64,000 nt of DNA from RGIG3178 sp942492795 (GTDB lineage: Bacteria; Bacillota; Clostridia; Christensenellales; QAND01): contig OW818639.1 of the NCBI GenBank assembly GCA_942492795.1, forward strand, positions 2,547,770 to 2,611,769, written 5' to 3'. The notes below the pieces were generated by a model. That model worked only from the letters and a program-made list of their open reading frames with translations. It ran no database searches and was not told where the DNA came from. This document shows positions 31,884-41,830 of the stretch, one piece after another. The position numbers were made by a program, and so were the translations under genes. Each line of letters opens with the position of its first letter. Position 1 is the first letter of the stretch.

Positions 31884-34757
31884 CTAAATGCCGCGCGTTA
31901 TGTCTATTTCATATTTTTTGGTTGATTTTCCGTCCTGCGCGGTCACGGTTATATAGAGCGTTGTGCTTCCCCCCGGCGAGAGCGTCACCTTCATAGAACT
32001 CTTCTTTGTCGATATGCCGACAGCACTGTTGTTGATAACAGCCGTTGCTTTATACCCGAAAGTTCGGATGGACAGCGTCACCGATGCCTTTGACGAAGGA
32101 AGTGTAACAGCGTACTTCAATGTATCTTTATTGAAGGGCGCATTCATACATGACTTGGGAAGGTTGATCTTCAAACTTTTTAGATCCGCGTTCGAGCAGG
32201 CAGACCTTATGATATGTACGGTATACGTCTTCGTATGGCCCGACTGGGATTTTACCTTGACGGTCACCGGCTTATCCTGCCCGTATTGTAGCGAATATGT
32301 CCTGGACTTCGGCGTTATGGTTTCAGGTTTTGATGGGTTCCCCGACGCCGCTATCGTGACCTTGCCCGCACTCTCGCCAACGCGGGCATAATAGGTGGTG
32401 ACATTCGGGTCAAACGAAACGGTTGTGTTGGCATCGTCCTTGTTCGTAAATGGTACAACCGTCCCTCCAACGCTCGCACTCAGGGAAGACAGCAGGTTAT
32501 AGGTGGATTTGGCCCTCGTCACCATGAATTTATAAGTGTGATTTGATTTGCCATTTGTCACTTTCACCTTGACTGTGGTGCTCTTTCCGTTGGCAAGGCT
32601 AACCGTATAGTTCGAAACAACCTTTCCGTTCATGGTCATCACAGACCCATCGAATTCCTTTTGGGGCGTTATGGTCACGCTGTTCACATCTTCGGGAAGC
32701 GTTATCTTGTAGCTGTAATATGTCTTTGTAAACATACGTGACAGCGAACCCGCGGAGATTCCAACATTCTCAAGAAATGCTGAATTGGACGATGAAGCAG
32801 TGTTGATACTGAGCGTTGTAACGCTCTCGTTACCCAGCCCGTCGCACGCGTATAGTGTGTATTTTCCATAGCCTGCAACGGTAAACGAACCTGTAAAGCT
32901 TGTTCCACCGCTCCTGCATTGTTCTATGGTGCAGGTTCCGTCTATGTATTTCGTCTGCGCGACTCCCGACATATCTTTCGTTCTGACGGATACGACAATC
33001 GCCTTAGAAGGATTCGTTGCCCAAGCAGCTTGAACAACAGGCCCGGAACGGTCGATGACAGCCGTTACTGTGGTTTTTGAAGGTTCACCGTTCCCAGATA
33101 GTGTGCGAACATTAACACCGTTTACAATCATCGAATTCGTTTGGGCAGATGATCCTCCGGTGCTCAACATGTATTCTCCGGGCTCCGTCGCTTCGCTGGT
33201 AAACGGAACCGCAACGCCGTTTTTCTTGATCGATGCGTCGGAAGCGGACGTACCTATCGCCAAATTGCCATCCGTTACAGCCAGCGGCATTTCGCCTTCA
33301 TCCGTAGGTTCGGACGGCTCAATTTCCGATATCCCTAGCCAGCGGTAGTCCGTATAACTTACGGGAGTGTCTGCACCCTCTACTTTAATCGTGTCGCTAA
33401 TGACGTATTTAATGAGGTATATTCCGGACTCGCTCGTATCGATATTGCAGCTCTGCATCTTCATCTTGTTGGTGATGTCGCCTGAATAGGCACTGGTCAC
33501 GGTTACGCCCTGCAAAACGTCAAACGGCTGGCCGACAAGGATTGTTTCATTGTCCGTTCCGGAAACGGTAAAGAGCGGTGCTACGGAGAAAATGCCGTCC
33601 GAAAGATAGGGCAGCCCCTGACTGTTCTTTGATGTAACGGATGGAGCGCTATCAACGCCCCCCATCAGGTCTCCTAAAGAGGCATATCCGGCATTAAGGC
33701 AATACTCACCGGGCTGGAAATTCACAGGCATTGTCACCGTGCCCGAATAGATTCCGTTTCCTTGAGGATAAAGGCGGAACGGGTTGCTGAAGAAATACTG
33801 ACTTACGGTATCCTTCCTGAATATACTCAACATAATATTGTCAAATTGGGGATACTCGTTGCCGATGGTGGCAGTGACCTTTACCGTCTGGCCCGGTATC
33901 AGATTGTGCGAAGACATGGAAAAAGACGTAATGACAGGGTAGCTAGAGCCGTTATTCGACGGGTTGTTTATCCTCAGCGGCATACACCCATTGGGTAGGC
34001 TAAAGTGCCATGCGCTTACCCCGGAGTTGGAGACCAAGGTAAAATCACGCGGCAAATACCAACCCTCGTGCATGTCGGACGTGATCTTGAACTGGCCGGA
34101 AAACACGCCAGCCTGGCCTGGGACCGGCGAAAGCGGAATGTTATAACTACCCATGTACCAGGGTCTATTCGGACTGTCCAAATACATGGTCGCCGAAGCC
34201 ACTCCCGAAGGAGCCTGCGCCGTAACGGTGAACGTCACAGTATCCCCTACGACAGCAGTATTCTGGTTTTGCTTAAAGTCGGTGATCACAGGTGCAGTAT
34301 TCGGCGGCGGAACATTGTCCACCTTAATCGAAATATCCGGAAAGTCTTGAATATGATAATACATACGCCCGTTCGGTGGATTCGGGTTTTTATCGCGCAT
34401 ATAGATACTGTTTAAAACGTAAGTATCCCCTAAGAAATTGCCGTCAAACGTATACATTCCCCGATAGTAGTTGGTTCCATCCACAGGGCTAAAGCCTTTG
34501 ATGTATATCCCGTGGCCGACATTTATGGTTGAAGAAAAATTGGCTTCAAAAGTAGACGGGTCAACACCGCTCTCCAAATCGATGGCTTCGACGATTACCG
34601 TGAGGGTATCGCCCGCTTTAAAGCTAACCCCGTCCAGAGGAGAGTTAACGCCTATGCCAATCAACACAGGCGGTGTCGTATCCGCCGCAGCAAACGCTGT
34701 CGGAGCGAGTGTCAGTATCATCAAAAATGCAACTATGACTGCTAACAGCTTTTTCAT
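31884..34757 (-). CDS. Large secreted protein with C-terminal cadherin-like beta-sandwich repeats
   Basis: A 957-residue exported protein. A Sec signal peptide (KKLLAVIVAFLMILTLAPTAFA) ends near residue 25. The body is a chain of beta-sandwich/Ig-like modules starting with PPVLIGIGV; the middle includes a bacterial Ig-like SAYSGDITNKM segment near 420. The last 280 residues hold three tandem cadherin-like beta-sandwich repeats, each ending in a strand like TYKFMVTRA, TYTVHIIRS or KYEIDITRG. No sortase signal or S-layer domain is seen, so attachment is unclear. ATG 34757 is taken because AGGAG is 5 bases ahead. Base composition is slightly AT-richer than its neighbours. Likely a cell-surface adhesin or matrix protein. 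Confidence 0.78.
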   Translation of the reverse strand: MKKLLAVIVAFLMILTLAPTAFAAADTTPPVLIGIGVNSPLDGVSFKAGDTLTVIVEAIDLESGVDPSTFEANFSSTINVGHGIYIKGFSPVDGTNYYRGMYTFDGNFLGDTYVLNSIYMRDKNPNPPNGRMYYHIQDFPDISIKVDNVPPPNTAPVITDFKQNQNTAVVGDTVTFTVTAQAPSGVASATMYLDSPNRPWYMGSYNIPLSPVPGQAGVFSGQFKITSDMHEGWYLPRDFTLVSNSGVSAWHFSLPNGCMPLRINNPSNNGSSYPVITSFSMSSHNLIPGQTVKVTATIGNEYPQFDNIMLSIFRKDTVSQYFFSNPFRLYPQGNGIYSGTVTMPVNFQPGEYCLNAGYASLGDLMGGVDSAPSVTSKNSQGLPYLSDGIFSVAPLFTVSGTDNETILVGQPFDVLQGVTVTSAYSGDITNKMKMQSCNIDTSESGIYLIKYVISDTIKVEGADTPVSYTDYRWLGISEIEPSEPTDEGEMPLAVTDGNLAIGTSASDASIKKNGVAVPFTSEATEPGEYMLSTGGSSAQTNSMIVNGVNVRTLSGNGEPSKTTVTAVIDRSGPVVQAAWATNPSKAIVVSVRTKDMSGVAQTKYIDGTCTIEQCRSGGTSFTGSFTVAGYGKYTLYACDGLGNESVTTLSINTASSSNSAFLENVGISAGSLSRMFTKTYYSYKITLPEDVNSVTITPQKEFDGSVMTMNGKVVSNYTVSLANGKSTTVKVKVTNGKSNHTYKFMVTRAKSTYNLLSSLSASVGGTVVPFTNKDDANTTVSFDPNVTTYYARVGESAGKVTIAASGNPSKPETITPKSRTYSLQYGQDKPVTVKVKSQSGHTKTYTVHIIRSACSNADLKSLKINLPKSCMNAPFNKDTLKYAVTLPSSKASVTLSIRTFGYKATAVINNSAVGISTKKSSMKVTLSPGGSTTLYITVTAQDGKSTKKYEIDITRGI

Positions 34758-34814
34758 CATGTCTCCTATTTGGCAAGGCAGGTGCAATAAACTATCTATA
34801 CATTGTTTTTGACA

Positions 34815-34843
34815 ATCATATATTATTTTTGATAGTATTTCAA
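34815..34843 (-). promoter_or_regulatory. Promoter of the large secreted protein gene
   Basis: TTGAAA (34838-34843) and TATGAT (34815-34820) are 17 bases apart on the minus strand, about 55 bases upstream of the start codon. Confidence 0.7.
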
Positions 34844-35013
34844 GGCATTATCAGGACATCACGTTGTTGAATATTCCAGCGACAAAGAACCTGCGCTATG
34901 TCTAAATAGCAGGACACGGTGTAATAACCTTCAGATTAACAGAAACGGTATCTCTCGCATAGGCGCTCCCTACGGGGCACAAAACGCAAAACGGCCTAAC
35001 AGCCCGCTTTTTT

Positions 35014-35535
35014 CTATTCCATCCTTTGCATCCTTTTTAAATCTTCGAGGGTCAGTTTATTCGCATACGACGTTCCGGTTATGCCATTTTCGTCTACGCG
35101 GTACAGCGCATACGGACCGGCGATAAGACTTACCGCATTGTCGATCTGTCTGCTCTTGCTTAAAAACATGACATATTCCGTATCCATGGATAGTTTGATT
35201 TCCGGTTCATATCGAAAGACAGCCGTTGCGGTTTCGCCGCCCATGGTTAACAATTCCATTGTCTTATCCGCTGTGAACCCTTTGTAAGAGCCGAGGATTT
35301 CCACCGTGTATATGGTTGCGAGTTCCTGTTTCACCCATGAAAGCCACTGTACCCTGGACTTTATAACCTTTCCCTTTATCACGAAATCAGCTTTTTGATA
35401 CATCTCTTCAACACTGGCAAAATGTGCATATTCGACCAACACGATGTTTTCCGACTTTTTCGCATTGGCGCAAGCGCTTAAAAGTACGGACATGCTCAGC
35501 AACAAAAGCCATAGCCGCCTGTTTCTAAGCTTCAT
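35014..35535 (-). CDS. Predicted lipoprotein, unknown function
   Basis: A 173-residue protein with a lipoprotein signal: MKLRNRRLW, a hydrophobic stretch, and the lipobox LSAC with the lipid Cys at 22. The mature part reads like a small beta-rich domain (ADFVIKGKVIKSRVQW, then TIYTVEILGSYKG and YVMFLSKSR), similar in style to Firmicute lipoproteins with an OB-like fold, but I cannot name the family. The start is set at 35535 by GGAGG 8 bases upstream. It is a single gene between the large secreted protein and the aldolase. Confidence 0.7.
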   Translation of the reverse strand: MKLRNRRLWLLLLSMSVLLSACANAKKSENIVLVEYAHFASVEEMYQKADFVIKGKVIKSRVQWLSWVKQELATIYTVEILGSYKGFTADKTMELLTMGGETATAVFRYEPEIKLSMDTEYVMFLSKSRQIDNAVSLIAGPYALYRVDENGITGTSYANKLTLEDLKRMQRME

Positions 35536-35667
35536 TTTCATTGCCTCCTTTGCATTGTGTAGCTGTATTGGCGGGAGGATGATGGAGGTTTTTATACTCA
35601 ATTGTAATTATAGTTCATAATACTAATACAAACAATAATGATGTTTCATTTCATTTGATGAAAAAGC

Positions 35668-35691
35668 AAAAGGGCGCTTTCGCGCCCTTTT
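35668..35691. terminator. Terminator after the class II aldolase gene
   Basis: A 10-bp stem (AAAAGGGCGC with GCGCCCTTTT) with a 4-base loop, T-rich on the minus strand side (TTTTGCTTTTTC). It lies 13 bases past the aldolase stop. Confidence 0.85.
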
Positions 35692-35703
35692 CCACTTTTG
35701 GAA

Positions 35704-36594
35704 TTATTCGGATGTCAGTTCGGAAATGTCGATGGGTTTGCCGACAAGCCGCGGAAGTTTGAACCAGGCTTTGCCCGAGCAGCCAAACACCTCGAACAGG
35801 TGCTTGACATGATCTTTCACGCCCTGATATGCCGTCGGGAAGAAACCGTAAGCGCCGTTGCCCGTCATATCCTTGGCGTTGACGGCACGGATAGCCGCCT
35901 GGCTGATGTCGTTGGCGATGTTGACCTTGGCCACACCCATCGTGCATGCTTTTCTAAGGTTGTCGTCTCCGCTGCCGCTGCCGCCGTGTATTACCAAAGG
36001 TTTTTGGCATGCCTTGTCGATCTGCTCCAACAAGTCAAAATGCAGCTTGGGAACGCCCGTATACGCGCCGTGCGCCGTACCGATCGCGACCGCCAGGCAA
36101 TCGATGCCGGTCTCTTCGATGTATTGCTTGGCCTGCTGCGGGTCGGTAAATGCCGTATTGCCGTCCACGGCGTAGTTGTTGCCCTGCCCGACATGTCCCA
36201 ATTCCGCCTCGACCGTCACGCCGATGGAATGGGCAATGCGGACCAGTTCCTTGACCTGCCTGACGTTTTCCTCGTACGGCAGCATCGAACGGTCCACCAT
36301 GATGGAGGTAAAGCCTACATGCATGGCCAGCATCGAATCCTCAAAGCTCGGGCTGTGATCCAGCACCATTGCCACCGGCACCGCCGCCTGATTCGCAATG
36401 TGCCGCACCATGTTTGCCAAAAAGATCGGGTCTGCCGCTCTGCGGACACCGCCTAAGATGATCAGCGGCGAATTCGTCTCCTCCGCCGCTTCGATGGCTG
36501 CGCGCACCAAAAACTCGTTGCCGCCTGACACCGCGGGAACACCGAATCTGCCGGCATAGGCCTTGTCAACGATCTCTTTCATGGGTACATACAT
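35704..36594 (-). CDS. Class II fructose-bisphosphate aldolase family protein
   Basis: A 296-residue zinc aldolase of the FbaA/GatY/KbaY family, cleaving a ketose bisphosphate to dihydroxyacetone phosphate and an aldehyde. Motifs: LDHSPSFED near residue 84 (zinc His and the catalytic Asp region), EAELGHVG near 134, GTAHGAY near 177 (zinc His) and HGGSGSGDD near 206 (zinc His and phosphate loop). Several active-site loops are closer to GatY/tagatose-type enzymes than to FbaA, so the sugar is uncertain; with the PPi-PFK in the genome it may serve glycolysis. GGAGGAG stands before the ATG. It has its own terminator. Confidence 0.85.
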   Translation of the reverse strand: MYVPMKEIVDKAYAGRFGVPAVSGGNEFLVRAAIEAAEETNSPLIILGGVRRAADPIFLANMVRHIANQAAVPVAMVLDHSPSFEDSMLAMHVGFTSIMVDRSMLPYEENVRQVKELVRIAHSIGVTVEAELGHVGQGNNYAVDGNTAFTDPQQAKQYIEETGIDCLAVAIGTAHGAYTGVPKLHFDLLEQIDKACQKPLVIHGGSGSGDDNLRKACTMGVAKVNIANDISQAAIRAVNAKDMTGNGAYGFFPTAYQGVKDHVKHLFEVFGCSGKAWFKLPRLVGKPIDISELTSE

Positions 36595-36764
36595 GCTGTC
36601 TCCTCCTTTTGTTTGGTAAATTTATCTATGTATACGATACCAAATTTTATTTGTTCCTACAATCGAAAAATAGCGTTTTTCAGCCCGATTCAAAAGGTTT
36701 TTTGCATGCGAAAAACGGGCACATGAATGCCCGTCTGTTTGTATCTATAAATAAAGCGCATGCA

Positions 36765-38648
36765 TCATTTCTGTTCGTTCGGGGATGCCTCATCGCCGGT
36801 ATGAAAAAAATTATAAACGCTTTGCGCAGCCGATTGGTTCATGCCCTCTATCGCGCGCAGTTCCTCGACGGTCGCCTGTTTGATCTGATCCATCGTTTTG
36901 TATTGCATCACAATGGCCTTCTTGCGCGTCTTGCCGATACCATCGATCGCGTCAAGCGCGCTTTGCACCTCACGCGACGCGCGAAGCGAACGGTGATAGG
37001 TCACAGCAAAACGGTGCGCCTCGTCGCGGATGCGCATCAGCGCGTGCAGCGCGGCCGATCTTTCGGCCAACCGGATCGTATTTTCAACGCCCGGCACATA
37101 GATCTCTTCCAGCTTTTTGGCAAGTCCGATCATGGGTATCTCAAAACCCAGCGCATGCATCGCGTCCTGTGCCGCGTTGAGCTGGCCCCTGCCGCCGTCG
37201 ATCACGATCAAATCGGGAAGCTCGCCAAAGCGGGCTTGGGATTCCTCGTCGGGGTCCATCGCGCGCATCAGCCTTCGGGTGATGACTTCGCTCATGCTCT
37301 TGAAGTCATCCGCTCCCTCCACGGTTCTGATGCGAAAACGCCGGTATTCTTTCCGTGCGGCGGTACCGTCACGAAACACCACCATGCTCGCGACGTTGTC
37401 CACGCCCTGCGTATGGGAAATATCGTAACACTCCATCCGTGACGGCACATCGGGCAGACCGATGGCCCCTGCCAGTTCCTCCATTGCCCCGATGCCGCGC
37501 GCATACGCATGTTCGGTGCGTTCCTTGCGCTTTTGCAAAAACTCCGCCGCATTCTTTTGTGCCAACTCCACCAACTGCTTCTTTTCGCCCCGCTGCGGCA
37601 TATGCATATTCACCTTTTTGCCCCGAAGCTCGCTTAAAAACCCTGTCAGAAGCGCCTGTTCCGAAAGTTCGACCGGTATCAGAACCTCTTCTGGAATGCG
37701 GGTAGAATTGGCATAATGCTGTTCGACAAACGCAGAGACGACCGCGTCGTCGCTCTCCTGGTCTATGTCTTCGAGGATGAACGTCTGGCTCTGCACCAGC
37801 TTGCCGTCGTTGATGCCGAACAGGTGGATCGCGCCGTTGCCGTCAAGCCTTGAAAGTGCTATCGCATCGCGCTCGGCGAAATTGGCCATCATCGCTTTTT
37901 GCTTGACCGATATGCGCTCTACCGCCCGTAAGCGGTCCCGCCAAAGCGCTGCCTGCTCGTATTTCTGGCTTTGCGCCGCCTGCTGCATCCTAGTGGTCAA
38001 TTCACTGAGCAATTCGTCGTACTTGCCCTGCAAAAACGACGCGACCTGCATGCAGACCTGACGGTATTCTTCCTGGGATATATGGTTGGCGCAGGGTGCG
38101 GCACACCGCCCGATCTGGTAATTCAGACAGGGCCGCTCGTGCAGCCGCTGCGCACGATCGATGTCCTTTTTGCAGCTTCGAAGCGGAAAGTTCTGCGCGA
38201 CGGCGGATAGCGCGTCGGGCAGCGAGCCCGCGTCCAGATAAGGACCGAAATATTTGGCACCGTCCTGACGGACGCGCCGGACGACCTCGATGCGCGGGTA
38301 TGGCTGCCGCAAGTCCATGCGAAGATACGGGTAATGTTTATCGTCCTTCAACAAAATGTTGTAATGCGGCCGCAGTTCCTTGATCAGGTTGCTCTCCAAA
38401 AAGAGCGCTTCCATCTCGGTCTCCACAACGATGTAGCGGATATCGCGGATCTTCTGCACCAACGCGATGACTTTGGATCCGTGGTTTTTATGCGAGCGGA
38501 AGTAGCTCCGCACGCGGCTTTTTAACGATACCGCCTTGCCGACATAGATGACTTCGCCCGCTTCGTCTATCATCTGATACACGCCGGGCTTGTCGGGAAG
38601 CGTTTGCAATATCCCTTCGATGCGTTCGCCGATTTGCGTATGCTCCAT
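36765..38648 (-). CDS. uvrC: Excinuclease ABC subunit C
   Basis: A 627-residue UvrC, which makes both incisions in nucleotide excision repair. The GIY-YIG nuclease opens the protein (PGVYQMIDEAGEVIYVGKA at 21-39); a UVR helical hairpin for UvrB is near 205-240; the RNase H-like endonuclease domain starts at MECYDISHTQG near 390; and two helix-hairpin-helix motifs (AIDGIGKTRKKAIV and AIEGMNQSAAQSV) end it. The frame is open to 39110, but that overlaps the upstream gene; ATG 38648 overlaps the preceding stop by one base (TAATG), so it is coupled to the PBP gene. Confidence 0.95.
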   Translation of the reverse strand: MEHTQIGERIEGILQTLPDKPGVYQMIDEAGEVIYVGKAVSLKSRVRSYFRSHKNHGSKVIALVQKIRDIRYIVVETEMEALFLESNLIKELRPHYNILLKDDKHYPYLRMDLRQPYPRIEVVRRVRQDGAKYFGPYLDAGSLPDALSAVAQNFPLRSCKKDIDRAQRLHERPCLNYQIGRCAAPCANHISQEEYRQVCMQVASFLQGKYDELLSELTTRMQQAAQSQKYEQAALWRDRLRAVERISVKQKAMMANFAERDAIALSRLDGNGAIHLFGINDGKLVQSQTFILEDIDQESDDAVVSAFVEQHYANSTRIPEEVLIPVELSEQALLTGFLSELRGKKVNMHMPQRGEKKQLVELAQKNAAEFLQKRKERTEHAYARGIGAMEELAGAIGLPDVPSRMECYDISHTQGVDNVASMVVFRDGTAARKEYRRFRIRTVEGADDFKSMSEVITRRLMRAMDPDEESQARFGELPDLIVIDGGRGQLNAAQDAMHALGFEIPMIGLAKKLEEIYVPGVENTIRLAERSAALHALMRIRDEAHRFAVTYHRSLRASREVQSALDAIDGIGKTRKKAIVMQYKTMDQIKQATVEELRAIEGMNQSAAQSVYNFFHTGDEASPNEQK

Positions 38649-40060
38649 TACAACCCCAGATCCAGTGCTTTTTTCAGCACTTTTTGCGCGATGGGCGCGG
38701 ATATGCTCCCGCCGGAGCCGCCGTGCTCCACCATCACGACAATGCACAGCGGATGATCGTCGCTCTGTACAAATCCCGTATACCAGGCATGCGTCTTCGT
38801 GTTTTTGCTGTCCGACGTTTGCGCCGACCCCGTTTTGCCGCCAACCGTATACCCCTTGATCGCAGCGTTCGTGCCCGTGCCGCTTTTGACGGTGAGCACC
38901 ATCATCTCGCGGAGCTTTGCCGCCGATGGGGCGCCCAAAACGCGTCCTATTTGCGACGGGGTGAAGTTCATGTATGCATAATTGCGCGAATTCATGATGC
39001 TCTTCATGATCTTGGGCTCCATCATAATACCATCGTTGGCGATGGAGGCCGTTATCATAAGGATATGCATCGGCGAAACCGTCGTCAGATACTGCCCCAC
39101 GGATGCCCATGCCGCGTCGAGCGTTCCGTCCGCAGCGCTTTTGAACTGGCTGTTGTAAAGGGTCATATCGCTTAAAACGAAATCCTCGTTGTAATGCATC
39201 CGCTGCGCCATCTGCAAAATAGCGTCCTGCCCCAGATCCTGCTGGATCTGGGCAAACACGCAGTTGCAGCTTTTGGCCAGCGCCTGTTCCACCGTAAGGA
39301 CCCCGTGCACCGCATGCCCCGCGTCCACGACGGTTCCGGTAGGGTATGTCACCTCGCCGGTACAGGTGTATTTCTTGTTCATCAGCTCCGGTTTGTATTC
39401 CAGCACCGCCGCCGCGGTCACCAGCTTGAACACCGAACCCGGCGTATACCGCCCCATCGTGGCGCGGTTGACCAAAAAGCTTTCGGTGCTTGATGCTGCG
39501 GCGCTCTTGTCGAAGGTTGACAGATCAAAGCCGGGCATGGAGACCGAAGAGAGCACTTCGCCCGTCTTATAGTTCATCACGACCACCGAGCCGGCTTTGC
39601 CGTTTAACTGGTCGTACGCGAAAGCGGACAGTTCAGCGGACAGGGTCGTTACAACGCTGTCGCCCTTTCGCTTGCCGTTTGCAAGCGTATCGTAAACGCG
39701 TTCAAACGGATTGCCGTTGAAGCCCAGCAAATACTGGGAATAAAAGCTTTCGATGCCGCTCGCCGATACGCCGAACGGGTCGCCGATCACATGGCACAGC
39801 GCACGCCTTACCCGTTCATCGGGGTGGTAGAGTCGCTGTCCGCTCGTCTCGTCGCTGAATGCCAACACGACGTTGTTGCGGTCCAGTATGGATCCTTCGA
39901 CAACATCCTGCTTCTGCTTGTTGAGCATCGGGTTATACGGCGAAGCGAACCATTTGTCGCCGTTGACGAACACCGTGTAGGACAAAAAGACGCCCAGCAC
40001 AAGGAACATCGCGACAAACGCCAGCAGCAATGCGCGGATATTGCCCCTTAATCCTTTCAT
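38648..40060 (-). CDS. Penicillin-binding protein, transpeptidase (class B)
   Basis: A 470-residue class B PBP that cross-links peptidoglycan. One membrane segment at 6-27 (ALLLAFVAMFLVLGVFLSY), a dimerisation region, then the transpeptidase domain with GSVFKLVT (nucleophile Ser and Lys), KSCNCVF (SxN) and GGKTGSAQT (KTG). It is short, like the FtsI/PbpA forms encoded next to RodA in Clostridia. ATG 40060 has AGGAG 8 bases upstream and overlaps the rodA stop by four bases (ATGA). The PBP and the SEDS protein just upstream should act as one synthase pair. Confidence 0.92.
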   Translation of the reverse strand: MKGLRGNIRALLLAFVAMFLVLGVFLSYTVFVNGDKWFASPYNPMLNKQKQDVVEGSILDRNNVVLAFSDETSGQRLYHPDERVRRALCHVIGDPFGVSASGIESFYSQYLLGFNGNPFERVYDTLANGKRKGDSVVTTLSAELSAFAYDQLNGKAGSVVVMNYKTGEVLSSVSMPGFDLSTFDKSAAASSTESFLVNRATMGRYTPGSVFKLVTAAAVLEYKPELMNKKYTCTGEVTYPTGTVVDAGHAVHGVLTVEQALAKSCNCVFAQIQQDLGQDAILQMAQRMHYNEDFVLSDMTLYNSQFKSAADGTLDAAWASVGQYLTTVSPMHILMITASIANDGIMMEPKIMKSIMNSRNYAYMNFTPSQIGRVLGAPSAAKLREMMVLTVKSGTGTNAAIKGYTVGGKTGSAQTSDSKNTKTHAWYTGFVQSDDHPLCIVVMVEHGGSGGSISAPIAQKVLKKALDLGL

Positions 40061-41364
40061 TCGTCCCACTCCTGTTCGTCATAATCGTCATACTCGTCAT
40101 ATTCTTCGTCCCGCAGCGCGTTCTGCCTTTTTCCCCTGTCATATTCGCTCAGATCCGCCTCATGGTTCTTGATGGAGATGCCCTCCAGGATGCCCAGCAG
40201 TATAAAACAGGATAGCATGCTGCTTCCGCCATAGGAGACAAACGGCATGGTAATGCCGGTTAACGGGATCAGATTGCAGACGCCGGCGATGATGATGAAG
40301 CTTTGCAGGCTTATCATGGTCACGCAGCCGATGGCGACGATCGAATCGAAGCTGTTGCGCGCATCCATTGCGACCAGCGCGCCGCGCACGATGAAAACCA
40401 GATAGAACGCCAGCAGAATAAGCCCGAACAGGATACCGAATTCTTCGCAGATGACCGCAAAGATATAGTCCGAATGGGCGACCGGGATGACCTTGGGCAT
40501 TCCCTTTGTAAGGCCCAGCCCGAACAAGCCGCCCGCGGCAATCGCGATGAGTCCCTGCACCACCTGATAACCCTGCCCGGAATACATCGCCCACGGGTTT
40601 TTCCACAGCGCGACACGCGTTCGCACATGCGCAAACAGATGGTATGCACCCACCGCGCCTACGGATACCGTGCCAAGCGATGTGCCCAACAACAGCTTGC
40701 TGCCTGTTGCGACATACAGAAGCGCGATTGCGGTGCCCGCGTACAACAGAACGGCGCCAAGATCCTTTTGGATCAGCAGCATGATGATACAGATTCCTAC
40801 GTATCCCAGCCCCGTCAGCAGTTTAAAGACGGTGCGGTCATGATCCAAAAGGGATGCCAACACAAAGATCAACAGTATTTTGACAAATTCGGAAGGCTGA
40901 ACGGATATGCCGAACACCGAGAACCAGTTCGTCGCGCCGAATGTCGAACGTCCCAGCACCAGTGCCGCCGCCAAAAGCGCGAAGGATGCGAGGATAAACG
41001 GAACGCGCATGCGCTTGAAAAAGGAAGAACGGCGCATGAACAAAATGACCAGCGTCATGGCCAGCACGCTGATGCCCATCACCAGCAACTGGCGCAGGCC
41101 ATAAGTCGGGTTGAGCCGCGTTTGCACAATAAGCCCGATGCCCGCCAGAAAGTTGGCGATGATTAGCGCCACACGGTCGCCGCCCGCAAAAAACAATGTC
41201 AGAATGCCGTATTGGAACAGGAACAAACCCATCGTCCCTACACCGATCGCAAGGATGCGGATGTCCAGCGGCGAAGAAGCAAAAAACACCAACAGGAAAG
41301 CTACCGATTCAAACATCATGATCGCCGAGACGATGCCGGCGGAACGCACGCTTCGAAAGTTCAT
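40057..41364 (-). CDS. SEDS peptidoglycan glycosyltransferase (FtsW/RodA family)
   Basis: A 435-residue polytopic protein with about ten membrane segments. SEDS hallmarks: FGATNWFSVFGISVQPSEFVK near 150, DLGAVLLYAG near 200, and FVSYGGSSMLSCFILLGILEG near the C-terminus. It polymerises lipid II with its cognate PBP, encoded right after it. The last 35 residues are an unusually acidic cytoplasmic tail, with DEEYDEYDDYDEQEW. The open frame extends to 41904, but the ATG at 41364 overlaps the FHA gene stop by 4 bases and is preceded by AGGAGGAAG. Whether it serves elongation or division cannot be told from sequence. Confidence 0.92.
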   Translation of the reverse strand: MNFRSVRSAGIVSAIMMFESVAFLLVFFASSPLDIRILAIGVGTMGLFLFQYGILTLFFAGGDRVALIIANFLAGIGLIVQTRLNPTYGLRQLLVMGISVLAMTLVILFMRRSSFFKRMRVPFILASFALLAAALVLGRSTFGATNWFSVFGISVQPSEFVKILLIFVLASLLDHDRTVFKLLTGLGYVGICIIMLLIQKDLGAVLLYAGTAIALLYVATGSKLLLGTSLGTVSVGAVGAYHLFAHVRTRVALWKNPWAMYSGQGYQVVQGLIAIAAGGLFGLGLTKGMPKVIPVAHSDYIFAVICEEFGILFGLILLAFYLVFIVRGALVAMDARNSFDSIVAIGCVTMISLQSFIIIAGVCNLIPLTGITMPFVSYGGSSMLSCFILLGILEGISIKNHEADLSEYDRGKRQNALRDEEYDEYDDYDEQEWDE

Positions 41365-41819
41365 TCTTCCTCCTGTGTGTCGAACAGGCGCAGGATCATC
41401 AGCGTTTCCCCGAGCTGGATGCCGTCGCCGTCGCTGACTTCGGTTTTGGCGCGGATACGCTGCCCTTCCACCCAAACACCCGATTTCGTCGTCGGGCGCA
41501 AATAGGCGCAGTCGCGGCCCAGAGACAATATGGCATGCTGGTTTTGCAGTCCGCCGCCCTGAATGCAAACGTCGCAGCGGTGCGCGCTGCCAAGACTGTT
41601 TTCCCATTTTAACCCGTAGCATTTTCCGACAAGCGAACCGTTGCGCGCCTCCACAACCGTGAGGTCTCCAAAAAACCGCTGCATGGTCTTTTTCATGCGA
41701 CGGCGCACGTTGAGTTCCGCCAGGGAATTGTCCACAACGCGCAGCAGGACGTATAAAGCGATCAGCACAAAGCCGAACCGGGATATTTCTATCGCGAGGT
41801 TTAAAATCGTACTGCCCAA
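41361..41819 (-). CDS. Membrane-anchored FHA domain protein
   Basis: A 152-residue protein with one transmembrane segment at about 5-27 followed by a basic stretch (RRRMKKTMQRFF) and a forkhead-associated domain from about 60 to the end. FHA core positions are readable: the G-S-A-H-R loop (SLGSAHRCD) and the NQHA segment (LQNQHAILS). FHA domains bind phosphothreonine, so it may tether a Ser/Thr kinase substrate to the wall synthase encoded downstream. The start codon is TTG at 41817-41819, with GGTGG just ahead. It is the first gene of the FHA-RodA-PBP-UvrC operon. Confidence 0.85.
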   Translation of the reverse strand: MGSTILNLAIEISRFGFVLIALYVLLRVVDNSLAELNVRRRMKKTMQRFFGDLTVVEARNGSLVGKCYGLKWENSLGSAHRCDVCIQGGGLQNQHAILSLGRDCAYLRPTTKSGVWVEGQRIRAKTEVSDGDGIQLGETLMILRLFDTQEEE

Positions 41820-41830
41820 ACTTCCACCTA